The position numbers and the translations under genes are program-made. 64,000 nucleotides of DNA, taken from a virus. The stretch is from IMG/VR virus record IMGVR_UViG_3300008116_000011, positions 62,001 through 126,000 of that record; one strand, 5' to 3'. Positions within the stretch are counted from its first letter, which is position 1. Each line of letters begins with the position of its first letter. The notes beneath the pieces were generated by a model that had not been told where the DNA came from, made no database searches, and saw only the letters and a list, made by a program, of their open reading frames with translations. This document shows, one piece after another, positions 35,574 to 42,522 of the stretch.

Positions 35574-36593
35574 TTAATCTATAAACGCCTGCTGTATTAA
35601 TTTTTTAGCTGTTTCGTAATCTGTATTATAAATTTTGCGGCGGCGTGTTTCTGCTTTAGTAATTTCTAATTCATCTAATAGATTATAAAAATCTTTTAGT
35701 GATTTTTGTGTTACGTTTAGTTTCTGAGTAGATACTGCTGATTTAAGTTTTGTAGCATTCATTAAAGTATCATTCTTTTTCTTTTTACCCTTAACAAATA
35801 TAATACTGAGTAGTGTTAAGGATTCTTCAAGTTGCTTGTATTTTGGAGTACCAAATAAATCTTTTGTTTCAGTATATGCTCCTAATGTATAATATCCTCT
35901 AAATCCAACGCCTACTAATACTACAATTTCTAGAAAAAATGTTAAAAATACAAGTAACTTATTGTTTTCTTTATTTTTATTAACTTGTGTTTGTACAGTT
36001 AATCCCGTCTTATTTTCAACACTTGCTAGTTTTTGGTCTTTAGTTGTTTGTAGTACAGCTACAATTGAATCTCTATATTTTCTATCTGCTCTAGTACGTG
36101 CAGGTTGGTTACGATAAAAGTCAATTTCCTTATCATAATATTTTGCAATTGAATCAGCCTTAGTAGATACTGTTTGGTCTACTGTGGTAGCAATTTGTGT
36201 ACTTCTATCTATCCAACGATGGGATCCATTTAAAGATAAATAAAATGAACCTACTGTTAGCATAACTACGGCTAAAGCACCACCAATTAATCCAGGTGTT
36301 GCTTTTTTCTGTTTAAATAATCCAGTAATAAACTGTTCAAATGCGAATCGTTTAAATAATTCGTATCCGGTCATGATTAAAACAGCAAATATAAGGAATA
36401 TTGTTGCTTTAATACCAGCTAGATCAGGAATCGAGTTAACTACATCGGCAAAGAAGTAGTATGAAAAATAAATAATCGCTATGTTACCAAGGAATGAAAA
36501 CCAATACAAGGTTTTATCCAAGGTACCGAAATTCAATTCAAAACTGTTTGTTTCTAGCTGCTTTTCGAGTTTTTTATATTTAGAAAAATCCAT
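35574..36593 (-). CDS. Multi-pass membrane protein with a long periplasmic or cytoplasmic helical domain
   Basis: A 339-aa protein from the ATG at 36593 (MDFSKYKKLEKQ). An in-frame ATG exists at 36635, but the extra 14 codons would overlap the upstream gene and cover the TATATTTA box at 36606-36613, so I chose the shorter form. It has hydrophobic segments near residues 30-50, 63-82, 109-128 and 215-240, and a charged helical region between the third and fourth. Its C-terminus is basic. No family recognised. Confidence 0.66.
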   Translation of the reverse strand: MDFSKYKKLEKQLETNSFELNFGTLDKTLYWFSFLGNIAIIYFSYYFFADVVNSIPDLAGIKATIFLIFAVLIMTGYELFKRFAFEQFITGLFKQKKATPGLIGGALAVVMLTVGSFYLSLNGSHRWIDRSTQIATTVDQTVSTKADSIAKYYDKEIDFYRNQPARTRADRKYRDSIVAVLQTTKDQKLASVENKTGLTVQTQVNKNKENNKLLVFLTFFLEIVVLVGVGFRGYYTLGAYTETKDLFGTPKYKQLEESLTLLSIIFVKGKKKKNDTLMNATKLKSAVSTQKLNVTQKSLKDFYNLLDELEITKAETRRRKIYNTDYETAKKLIQQAFID

Positions 36594-36605
36594 TCGTTTT
36601 ATATA

Positions 36606-36613
36606 TAAATATA
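36606..36613 (-). promoter_or_regulatory. TATATTTA promoter box
   Basis: Sense reading is AGTATATTTATATATAAAACG, 12 bases before the ATG at 36593. It decides the start of the membrane-protein gene. A partial TATTGG lies upstream at N18. Confidence 0.48.
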
Positions 36614-36904
36614 CTACATTCCTAAGCTTTCCCAATATTTTCGCCTAACCAACTCTCCTAAATCAGCGTCATTAGGAGTATTGAATATTTCTTCATGGGA
36701 TACAGTTATTAATGTTGTTCTGCGTTTCATAATATTAGAAACAGAATATTGATCCTCATATTGATCCTCTATAGTTTCTACCCCTGTATAACATGAATAG
36801 CATAATTGTCCTGCGCCTTCAACATAGCCTATTCTGTAATCAATATGTGTTTCAAAATCATAAGCGGTTTCTTTACCGCACATAATACAAGTGTCTTTTG
36901 CCAT
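36614..36904 (-). CDS. Unknown protein with two Cys pairs
   Basis: A 96-aa protein with DTCIMCGKETAYDF near residue 4 and GQLCYSCYTGVE near residue 33. The two Cys-x2-Cys pairs suggest a zinc-binding fold. The C-terminal half is charged and helical (DADLGELVRRKYWESLGM). No family recognised. It follows a small four-helix membrane protein. Confidence 0.68.
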   Translation of the reverse strand: MAKDTCIMCGKETAYDFETHIDYRIGYVEGAGQLCYSCYTGVETIEDQYEDQYSVSNIMKRRTTLITVSHEEIFNTPNDADLGELVRRKYWESLGM

Positions 36905-36915
36905 AACTTATTTTT

Positions 36916-37257
36916 TTATTTCCAAAATATTTGTACTAAAATTATCAGGGTTCCTAAACCTAAACAAACAAGTGTTTTAAGAGTTATAGGTTCTTTAAAT
37001 AAAAAGTAAGACATTAATGCAAATGTAATTATACCAACAGCAAATCCAATCAATCGACTAGGCCATATTTCACCATTATACGCAATGACAAAATGTTTTA
37101 CAGATGCCATAAATAAAAGTGATATAGGAGCACCTCCAATAACTGCTACTAATATAGGATGGTTTTTTACCCAATCATATTTCATTTGTCCTTGCAATTG
37201 GATAAATGTAATTACTTGAGCTATAAAACCATATATAATTCCTTTAAGTATGTCCAC
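36916..37257 (-). CDS. Small four-helix membrane protein
   Basis: A 113-aa protein with four hydrophobic segments (residues about 3-20, 34-52, 62-84 and 95-112), similar in size and pattern to small multidrug-resistance or half-EamA proteins, although I see no diagnostic motif. It lies beside a sugar methyltransferase gene. A transporter or flippase role for glycan parts is a guess. Confidence 0.62.
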   Translation of the reverse strand: MDILKGIIYGFIAQVITFIQLQGQMKYDWVKNHPILVAVIGGAPISLLFMASVKHFVIAYNGEIWPSRLIGFAVGIITFALMSYFLFKEPITLKTLVCLGLGTLIILVQIFWK

Positions 37258-37260
37258 AAC

Positions 37261-37956
37261 TTATTTTTTAATATATGCTGTAGGGCACATATAATTTAGT
37301 GTTTTTATTTCTAGATTTTTTTCTTGAATAAATTTATCTACACCTTTAGATTCACTCCAACTGTGATATCCATACTCATCAAACACTATTATTCCTCCTT
37401 TTGTAACATTATCCCACATATTACTTAAAGCATCATAAGTAGGCTCAGCAATATCTAAATCCATATACAATAGAGATATTTTAAATCCAGGATATTCAGA
37501 TACAAACTTTTTACTTGTAAGTGAAATATCTCCTTCTACTAAAAGAAAATCTGAGGTACTGAATCCATCTTGTAAGAGTTTATTTTGGAATTGTTCTTTA
37601 AAGGATGAATCATGGTTAAAACTTCTTCCTTCAAATAAAGTATTCATTGTTTCTTTATCTGTTGAATTTTGAATAGAAGAAAGTAAACCATCAGTATTAA
37701 AGAAATCAAACCCAATAACTTTTTTAGCTGAATTAGGGTTGTATATATTTTTTAGTTTAAGAAATGTATACATTCCTGTTCCTTTAAATACTCCACACTC
37801 TACTATATCTCCAGGAATATCTTTAACCTCATTATATAGTAATGTTCTAGCAACTAATTTATTAAAAACCCTTCTATCATTACTTAAAATAAAATTATTA
37901 AAGTTATCAAATAGACTTTGAGGATTTTGTGTTAATTCTATCTTATTTAAATCCAT
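37261..37956 (-). CDS. TylF/MycF-type O-methyltransferase
   Basis: A 231-aa protein with IPGDIVECGVFKGTGMYTFLKL near residue 49, the TylF-family version of motif I, then VIGFDFFNTDGLL, LVEGDISLTS near residue 138, and YMDLDIAEPTYDALSNMW near residue 164 with metal-binding aspartates. TylF enzymes methylate sugar hydroxyls with SAM and Mg2+. Its ATG shares a base with the upstream stop. It probably modifies a deoxysugar in the glycan pathway. Confidence 0.85.
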   Translation of the reverse strand: MDLNKIELTQNPQSLFDNFNNFILSNDRRVFNKLVARTLLYNEVKDIPGDIVECGVFKGTGMYTFLKLKNIYNPNSAKKVIGFDFFNTDGLLSSIQNSTDKETMNTLFEGRSFNHDSSFKEQFQNKLLQDGFSTSDFLLVEGDISLTSKKFVSEYPGFKISLLYMDLDIAEPTYDALSNMWDNVTKGGIIVFDEYGYHSWSESKGVDKFIQEKNLEIKTLNYMCPTAYIKK

Positions 37957-39326
37957 TATTTTTTATTTTCAATAAAGTAACGAAGATCTTCTGGGGTTCC
38001 CAAACCCCACATTTTGTCTATATGGAATATTTTTATATGCTTTCCATTAGCTATTGCTTCGTTAAATGTAGGACATATATAAAATTCATTATTTGTCCTA
38101 ATATTTTTAGATATCATCTGTTCAGCAGAATTAACATAATCAGAACCCTTAGCCCAATAATATATACCAACAGTTGCTATATCAGATATAGGATTTTTTT
38201 CTGCTACTTCAATTACATGACCATATTCATCAACCTTAGCAAATGACCATTTAGGGTGTGTAGCGGTAAATGTAAGTATACCTCCATCAGCTCCTGTTTC
38301 TTGCATCTTGTACATAAATTCATTCGAATCCCATTCTACAAATTGATCAGAATTTGCCATTAATAAAGGAGAATCATTGTTGATATATTCTTTAGCTAAC
38401 AATGTAGTAACAGCTGATCCTTCCGTAACACCATTTACTTCTACTATTTTACATCCTGGTGTTATTAGGTTAAGTAATGTATCTAGGTTATATTTTTCGC
38501 GGTGTGATTTTTGTACAAGGTAAATATAATTAGCATCTATATTTAGATTTTCAATTACTACTTGGATCATTGGTTTTCCTTTAACCTCAATAAGTGGTTT
38601 TGGGAATGTGTATCCTGCTTGTTCAAATCTAGAACCAGCACCAGCCATTGGAATTAAAACATTTAATTTTTCATCTTTCCATTTTGGTATTGCCATATCT
38701 TTACCATTTTCTATTTCCATTAATTTTAAAATAATTCTAGTGTAAGTAACATCTTGAGGATTTTTTACTCGCATTACATTAGCACAACTTCTATGTGCTG
38801 CAAGCAAGCCATAAGGGCTATCTTCAATAATTAATGTTTCTTCAGGTAGTACTCCTAAACCACTCATTGCTTTCCAATACATCTCAGGATGTGGTTTACT
38901 ATTTTTTACGTCTTCATTCGATAAAATCAAATCAACAAATTCAGTAAGACCTAGTTTAGATAATACTGTTAATACTGTTTTACGAACACTATTAGAACAT
39001 ACAGCTATTTTATATCCATCTTCAGACAAAGCACTAAATACCGATTGTAATGTTAAATTTGGTTTTAATTGCTTTAAAGCCTCAATAGTTAAATATTGTT
39101 TTTTATGCCAAATATCATCATAAAATTTAGGATGTAATCCTTTATTTTTAGTAAGTAACTCTAACTTTTGAGTTGTTTTTAAACCATCATATATTGAAAG
39201 ATGTTCTGCTTCTGTAATTATATATTGCTCTCCAATTTCTTTAAGAGCTTGATTTAATGTATCAAAGTGTATCTGTTTGGCCTCAACCAAAACACCATCC
39301 ATATCAAATATGATTAATTTTACCAT
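37956..39326 (-). CDS. HAD phosphatase - sugar nucleotidyltransferase fusion
   Basis: A 456-aa two-domain enzyme. Residues about 1-212 are a HAD hydrolase (IIFDMDGVLVEAKQIHF with DxD, VCSNSVRKTVL near 110, IIEDSPYGLLAAHRS near 168). Residues about 222-456 are a nucleotidyltransferase (LIPMAGAGSRFEQAGYTFPKP near 226, MANSDQFVEWD near 333). The nearest reactions in other systems are D-glycero-D-manno-heptose-type or phosphocholine-type activation. It would dephosphorylate and then activate a sugar as NDP-sugar. Substrate unknown. Confidence 0.88.
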   Translation of the reverse strand: MVKLIIFDMDGVLVEAKQIHFDTLNQALKEIGEQYIITEAEHLSIYDGLKTTQKLELLTKNKGLHPKFYDDIWHKKQYLTIEALKQLKPNLTLQSVFSALSEDGYKIAVCSNSVRKTVLTVLSKLGLTEFVDLILSNEDVKNSKPHPEMYWKAMSGLGVLPEETLIIEDSPYGLLAAHRSCANVMRVKNPQDVTYTRIILKLMEIENGKDMAIPKWKDEKLNVLIPMAGAGSRFEQAGYTFPKPLIEVKGKPMIQVVIENLNIDANYIYLVQKSHREKYNLDTLLNLITPGCKIVEVNGVTEGSAVTTLLAKEYINNDSPLLMANSDQFVEWDSNEFMYKMQETGADGGILTFTATHPKWSFAKVDEYGHVIEVAEKNPISDIATVGIYYWAKGSDYVNSAEQMISKNIRTNNEFYICPTFNEAIANGKHIKIFHIDKMWGLGTPEDLRYFIENKK

Positions 39327-40147
39327 ATAAAAAGACTTTTATCAAACCCAATATACTTATTATATTCGGGATTATTAAGTAAATTATTTTCTTTAATAAG
39401 TTGTTTTACAAATGTATCCCCATGAGTTCCTGTTAGAGTTTCATGGCCATTCAAATCCATTAAAAATGCACCATGGCGTATTATTTCTTTATACCCTATA
39501 ATAAAATATTCTGCAGGGTATGCTAAATCATAGATATAGTATTTAGTGCATATTATTTTATAGTGATTCTTATTAGCTATTTCTGAGCAATCTAGTTCAT
39601 GAGGATTTATATCAGGGTTGTCTTGTAATAATTGTGTTAGTGATGATTTTTTCCATATACATGGTTGGATACTAAAAGCATGCCTGTAATTAGGATCCAT
39701 GTGGTGGAATATATTATTTTCAAATCCGTATTTGCTATAATCGATATTAAATAAAGGTCTATTATATTGATTAGCGTATGATGAAGCAAATGAGAATAAA
39801 TCTATGTTTTCATCATTCATTAATTTAACAAGATTATTTAGCCCTGTTATATCTATAGGATCTGTTAGAATATAGTCTTCGCAAAAATAGAATATATAAT
39901 CTTCTTTAATTTGAGGAAGTACATTGTTTAATGTTTTTGAGAAATGACCCCCAATAGAATCAAATTCTACATCCCCTGCTAAGTATTTTACTCTATCTAA
40001 ATATGGTAGATCGAATATTGTAAATTTGTTAGCTACAACATATATTGGTAAATTAAAATTTGGATTATGTTTAAAAAAATAATCTAAAAATAATCGTAGT
40101 ATGGGCAAATTAGTTTCATTAGTATAAACTACTATAGCTAAATTCAT
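39320..40147 (-). CDS. Probable GT-A glycosyltransferase-like protein
   Basis: A 275-aa protein with the N-terminal strand NLAIVVYTNETNLPILRLFLDYFF and a metal-site-like FYFCEDYILTDPIDI near residue 88. HGAFLMDLNGHETLTGTHGD near residue 230 may close the active site. It overlaps the HAD-nucleotidyltransferase gene by 7 bases. The family is unclear; context and the ED/DP segment suggest a glycosyltransferase. Confidence 0.6.
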   Translation of the reverse strand: MNLAIVVYTNETNLPILRLFLDYFFKHNPNFNLPIYVVANKFTIFDLPYLDRVKYLAGDVEFDSIGGHFSKTLNNVLPQIKEDYIFYFCEDYILTDPIDITGLNNLVKLMNDENIDLFSFASSYANQYNRPLFNIDYSKYGFENNIFHHMDPNYRHAFSIQPCIWKKSSLTQLLQDNPDINPHELDCSEIANKNHYKIICTKYYIYDLAYPAEYFIIGYKEIIRHGAFLMDLNGHETLTGTHGDTFVKQLIKENNLLNNPEYNKYIGFDKSLFIW

Positions 40148-40371
40148 AAAACATCTTTATCAAATATAACTATTATTTCTCCTGGGTTATGTGCAGGGAT
40201 ATTATATTCAAAGTTATATTTAGTCAAAACTTCACTTACTATTTTCTTCATAAATTCAGAATATCCAGTAATTATTCTTAAAGGTAGTTGTTTTGAATTA
40301 AGTAATACAAAATTTTCTACCACACCCCATACTTGATGATGATATAAACCATGTAAATCTAATTCTTTCAT
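40144..40371 (-). CDS. Stand-alone Smr domain protein
   Basis: A 75-aa Smr domain, the MutS2-type nicking/endonuclease domain. It has KELDLHGLYHHQVWGVVENF near residue 2 (DLHG motif) and LRIITGYSEFMKKIVSEVL near residue 31 (ITGxG-like motif, with the second glycine changed to Glu). Such domains cut branched DNA or act on RNA. It overlaps the next gene by 4 bases and lies between queE and the glycan genes. Activity is uncertain. Confidence 0.75.
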   Translation of the reverse strand: MKELDLHGLYHHQVWGVVENFVLLNSKQLPLRIITGYSEFMKKIVSEVLTKYNFEYNIPAHNPGEIIVIFDKDVL

Positions 40372-41261
40372 TATACATTTAATGTTTTATTCCAAGCTGC
40401 AATATGCAAACGAGTCAATCCTCTAAATTTATACTTTTTAGCCATTTCAAGAACAAATTGAGTACGCTCTTCAAAATTAGCTACATCATCTAGTCCTGGC
40501 ATACAAACCACGTTGGAAAGAGGTATATTAAGTGGTACGATAAAGTCGCTAAAAATCTCGTGTACATCTTCTTCATTGGATATAACAAATTTAAATTGAT
40601 AGTTTCTATGTTCCATAATACGTTTAAGAGCAGCTTCGTTAAAGCGTTGACTCTTACTCATTCCTGAGTTTGCTAACTTAGGTGAACAGTTGATTTGGTC
40701 TAAATAATCGAATAATAGTTCATCAATTACTACAGTACCATTTGTTTCAATTTCATTAAAAGCTGTTACTTTTCTAACTTTAGATGATTCACCTGTTTCT
40801 AAGTTATATTTTGTAAAAATATTTTTTACGCTAGGATCCTGGTTAATCCAATATTCAAAGAAGTTACAAATTGCTTGTTGGTGTCCTTTAATTGTAGGTT
40901 CACCACCAGTCCAAATAATATGAATAGTACCGTTTTTAATATCATCATAGATACCTTCTTCTTTCCACCTATCAATTAGATATTGGAATTCTTTATCTTC
41001 ACCTCTCCACAACCATTGGCTTGTAGAATCACAAGTCCAAGTTGCTTTACCTTCTTTAACTAAATCACCTTCGAATATTTCTCCGTCCTCTAAATTTTGA
41101 TCTTTCATTAATTGATTTGCAAATTGACGGCTCATACCGCAAGTCAAGTTACAAATACCTAAACGAACAAAGTAAGAGGGCACACCTGAGGAGATACCCT
41201 CGCCTTGGACAGAGTAGAAGTCGGAACTTATTAATAGCTTATTCGGATCAATTTTACTCAT
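40371..41261 (-). CDS. queE: QueE, 7-carboxy-7-deazaguanine synthase (radical SAM)
   Basis: A 296-aa QueE-type protein that would turn 6-carboxytetrahydropterin into 7-carboxy-7-deazaguanine. It has SSDFYSVQGEGISSGVPSYFV near residue 12, LGICNLTCGMS with C37 and C41, and TWTCDS with C77. So the third cluster cysteine is displaced by an insertion of about 33 residues relative to a normal C-x3-C-x2-C site. IHIIWTGGEPTIKGHQQ near residue 113 is the SAM-binding glycine motif. The ATG overlaps the stop of a 41-codon gene by 4 bases. Confidence 0.9.
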   Translation of the reverse strand: MSKIDPNKLLISSDFYSVQGEGISSGVPSYFVRLGICNLTCGMSRQFANQLMKDQNLEDGEIFEGDLVKEGKATWTCDSTSQWLWRGEDKEFQYLIDRWKEEGIYDDIKNGTIHIIWTGGEPTIKGHQQAICNFFEYWINQDPSVKNIFTKYNLETGESSKVRKVTAFNEIETNGTVVIDELLFDYLDQINCSPKLANSGMSKSQRFNEAALKRIMEHRNYQFKFVISNEEDVHEIFSDFIVPLNIPLSNVVCMPGLDDVANFEERTQFVLEMAKKYKFRGLTRLHIAAWNKTLNV

Positions 41262-41383
41262 TTAAATAATGTTTTTATATAACTAAATATAGGACTAAAG
41301 TTTTGCCAATCCAAAATTACTGATAGTATGTTGAAATGTTTTTCTCCACATAGTCCTAATATATGTTGTATTTCGTGAATCAT
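41258..41383 (-). CDS. 41-aa small protein coupled to queE
   Basis: An intact 41-codon frame (MIHEIQHILGLCGEKHFN at the N-terminus) ends with an ATGA overlap onto the queE start. It begins right after the terminator at 41396-41430. The peptide has His and Cys residues that could bind metal and a hydrophobic C-terminal half. The 4-base overlap is the same junction type used by known genes here, so I think it is translated. No family recognised. Confidence 0.6.
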   Translation of the reverse strand: MIHEIQHILGLCGEKHFNILSVILDWQNFSPIFSYIKTLFK

Positions 41384-41395
41384 AATTAATTAATT

Positions 41396-41430
41396 AAAGA
41401 AGGTCCCAACAATTAAGTTGGGACCTTAGT
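41396..41430 (-). terminator. Intrinsic terminator after the HTH-like gene
   Basis: AGGTCCCAAC (41401-41410) and GTTGGGACCT (41417-41426) form a perfect 10-bp stem with a 6-base loop, followed in the sense direction by TCTTTAATTAATT. It lies just after the small regulator gene and before the queE leader peptide gene. Confidence 0.8.
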
Positions 41431-41434
41431 TAAA

Positions 41435-41647
41435 TTAGGCAGTTGGCAACTGGCTGTTTTTTACGCGGCGGCGTGAAATAGAATACATTGCATTTGCAAG
41501 TACTTCATTTACTGTTCTTTCTCCTGCTTTAACATAATTGATAAAACGGGTTGTGAAACCAGTAGTTTCAGCAAGGCGAGTAGTGTCACCTTTGCGTTCG
41601 CGAGCCATGTAAAATGCTAATTTCGCTGTGCGATTCAATTTACTCAT
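41435..41647 (-). CDS. Small helix-turn-helix-like protein, possible regulator
   Basis: A 70-aa basic protein with KGDTTRLAETTGFTTRFINYVKAGER near residue 18, which reads as a helix-turn-helix of the XRE type (the pattern LAETTGFTTRFINYV). It has its own two-part promoter upstream and its own terminator downstream, so it is a single-gene unit between the RNA island and queE. A transcription regulator is likely. Confidence 0.66.
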   Translation of the reverse strand: MSKLNRTAKLAFYMARERKGDTTRLAETTGFTTRFINYVKAGERTVNEVLANAMYSISRRRVKNSQLPTA

Positions 41648-41683
41648 AACAATTTTTGTTTGTTTAACAATTTATTTACAATG

Positions 41684-41716
41684 TAAATATATAGACAGTA
41701 AATTGGGTTTCCAAAA
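41684..41716 (-). promoter_or_regulatory. Two-part Bacteroidota-like promoter upstream of the HTH gene
   Basis: Sense TTTTGG (41716-41711), 19 bases, then TATATTTA (41691-41684), 36 bases before the ATG at 41647. The -33 segment TTTTGGAAACCCAAT matches those of the gp32 and 58-aa genes. Confidence 0.68.
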
Positions 41717-41719
41717 GAG

Positions 41720-41791
41720 TTGTTGTACCAAGATTCGAACTTAGTCTTTATGTTCCGGAAACATACGTGCTATCCCTTACACTATACAACA
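41720..41791 (-). tRNA. tRNA-Arg (anticodon CCG)
   Basis: Folds as a full cloverleaf of 72 bases: acceptor TGTTGTA/TACAACA, D stem GTGT/GCAC with A20 (an arginine identity base), anticodon arm TATGT-TTCCGGA-ACATA giving anticodon CCG with U33, and T arm CTAAG-TTCGAAT-CTTGG. Discriminator A; CCA is not encoded. A CGG-reading tRNA is odd in so AT-rich a genome. It lies directly after a terminator. Confidence 0.88.
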
Positions 41792-41798
41792 AAGGAAT

Positions 41799-41828
41799 AA
41801 AAAAAGGGACTGATTAGGTCCCTTTTTA
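41799..41828 (-). terminator. Strong intrinsic terminator inside the RNA island
   Basis: AAAAAGGGAC (41801-41810) pairs with GTCCCTTTTT (41818-41827) across a 7-base loop. The sense strand continues with TTTTTTT. It is symmetric and could stop both strands. The tRNA-Arg lies immediately after it. Confidence 0.85.
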
Positions 41829-41830
41829 TT

Positions 41831-41924
41831 GAGTACACCTTTCGGTGGTTTGAACAACTCGCAAAGGGTTCTTTGTATAAGCTCAAACCAGGTTCTTTGT
41901 ATAAGCTCAAACCACGGAGTACTT
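41831..41924 (-). ncRNA. Structured RNA with a tandem 24-bp repeat
   Basis: In the sense RNA, GUGGUUUGA (41915-41907) pairs perfectly with UCAAACCAC (41853-41845), AGUAC pairs with GUACU outside it, and CACCGAAAGGUG forms a GNRA-capped hairpin that competes with part of the stem. A perfect 24-bp tandem repeat (41867-41890 and 41891-41914) lies inside, and either copy can form the main stem. No ORF and no cloverleaf fit. A phage-specific stable RNA is likely. Confidence 0.55.
41867..41914. repeat. Perfect tandem duplication, 2 x 24 bp
   Basis: The unit GGTTCTTTGTATAAGCTCAA plus ACCA occurs twice with no gap and no mismatch (41867-41890, 41891-41914). It forms the core of the structured RNA between the aberrant tRNA and the terminator. 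Confidence 0.95.
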
Positions 41925-41938
41925 AAGTTTCCGAAGCT

Positions 41939-42013
41939 TGGAGCCACCAGTCAGGCTTGATCTGACACCTCTCCCGGTCGGAGTGGGAGGCTTCTACATT
42001 GAACTATGGCGGC
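41939..42013 (-). tRNA. Aberrant tRNA, Gly-like body with an enlarged anticodon loop
   Basis: Acceptor GCCGCCA/TGGTGGC, discriminator T, encoded CCA, the Gly-like TAGTTCAATG D-arm start, and T arm GTCAG-ATCAAGC-CTGAC mark a tRNA. The anticodon arm is unusual: CTCCC/GGGAG closes a 9-base loop (ACTCCGACC). Read as a 9-base loop it centres on TCC (Gly). If an A-C pair is allowed, a 7-base loop has U33 and anticodon CCG (Arg). The D loop is also short. Confidence 0.65.
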
Positions 42014-42035
42014 GAGTATCTTTTAAAGGATACTC
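42014..42035 (-). other. RNA-processing-type hairpin between RNA genes
   Basis: GAGTATC (42014-42020) and GATACTC (42029-42035) form a 7-bp stem with an 8-base loop, directly at the 5' side of the aberrant tRNA. It is placed as a spacer or RNase target between two RNA species. Confidence 0.6.
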
Positions 42036-42121
42036 AAACCTGCCTTGCGACAGTTTATTCGAGTTGTCTGCTCTAGATAGCTATAAAAACCGATTTGGTC
42101 GGTAAGGATTGATCTATCTAG
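42036..42121 (-). ncRNA. Structured non-tRNA RNA
   Basis: Two elements in one transcript. CTAGATAG (42073-42080) pairs with CTATCTAG (42114-42121), enclosing ACCGA/TCGGT (42089-42103). Further on, AAACTGTC-GCAA-GGCAGGTTT forms a bulged stem with a GNRA tetraloop (42036-42055). The 5' end lies about 30 bases after a TATATTTA box. It does not fold as a tRNA. It resembles the small stable RNAs of T4-type tRNA regions in position only. Confidence 0.5.
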
Positions 42122-42149
42122 TCCCTTTGTTGTTTGCTTAGTGCGTATA

Positions 42150-42157
42150 TAAATATA
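42150..42157 (-). promoter_or_regulatory. TATATTTA box upstream of the RNA island
   Basis: Sense reading is TATATATTTATATACGC, 28 bases before the first structured RNA. A TTTTGG lies only 9 bases upstream (42172-42167) rather than 19; it falls in the coding end of the membrane-protein gene and may be chance. Confidence 0.45.
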
Positions 42158-42162
42158 TAATA

Positions 42163-42522
42163 TTATCCAAAAACAGCTACTCCTACTACAGTTCCTATAG
42201 AAGCACAAATTACAAATACTATTTGGTCTACTCTAGTTCCGTAAGTTACCCTTTGCACATTTAATGCAAATGAAATCCAGAAAAAGAAAGCTACAAAAAA
42301 TAGACCAATATCTGCTTGCATTGTTTCATTAGCCCATCTAGCACTAATATTACTTCTCATAAATGCATGAATAAATGCTGACATAAATGCTACTACAAAT
42401 GTAATAGGATTATAACTATTTACTTTAAGATACTCAGTAAATAATGATTTATTACCTTGTGTTAGTATCTTTTTTGCTTTTGGCTTTTTTCGAGGTTGTA
42501 ATTGATTATTTTCCATATTCAT
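42163..42522 (-). CDS. Small membrane protein
   Basis: A 119-aa protein with a basic N-terminus (QPRKKPKAKKILTQ) and hydrophobic segments near residues 40-56, 72-90 and 101-119 (FVVAFMSAFIHAF, then IGLFFVAFFFWISFAL and FVICASIGTVVGVAVFG). It overlaps the queC stop by 17 bases. No family recognised. Confidence 0.65.
   Translation of the reverse strand: MNMENNQLQPRKKPKAKKILTQGNKSLFTEYLKVNSYNPITFVVAFMSAFIHAFMRSNISARWANETMQADIGLFFVAFFFWISFALNVQRVTYGTRVDQIVFVICASIGTVVGVAVFG

Noticed and set aside
42036-42121. A third tRNA upstream of the aberrant one
   Set aside because: Stems exist, but there is no cloverleaf, no 7-base anticodon loop and no T arm; I list it as another structured RNA.
42023-42208. 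61-codon minus-strand frame across the RNA island
   Set aside because: It runs through the structured RNA and part of the tRNA and membrane-protein gene in another frame, with no protein-like pattern.
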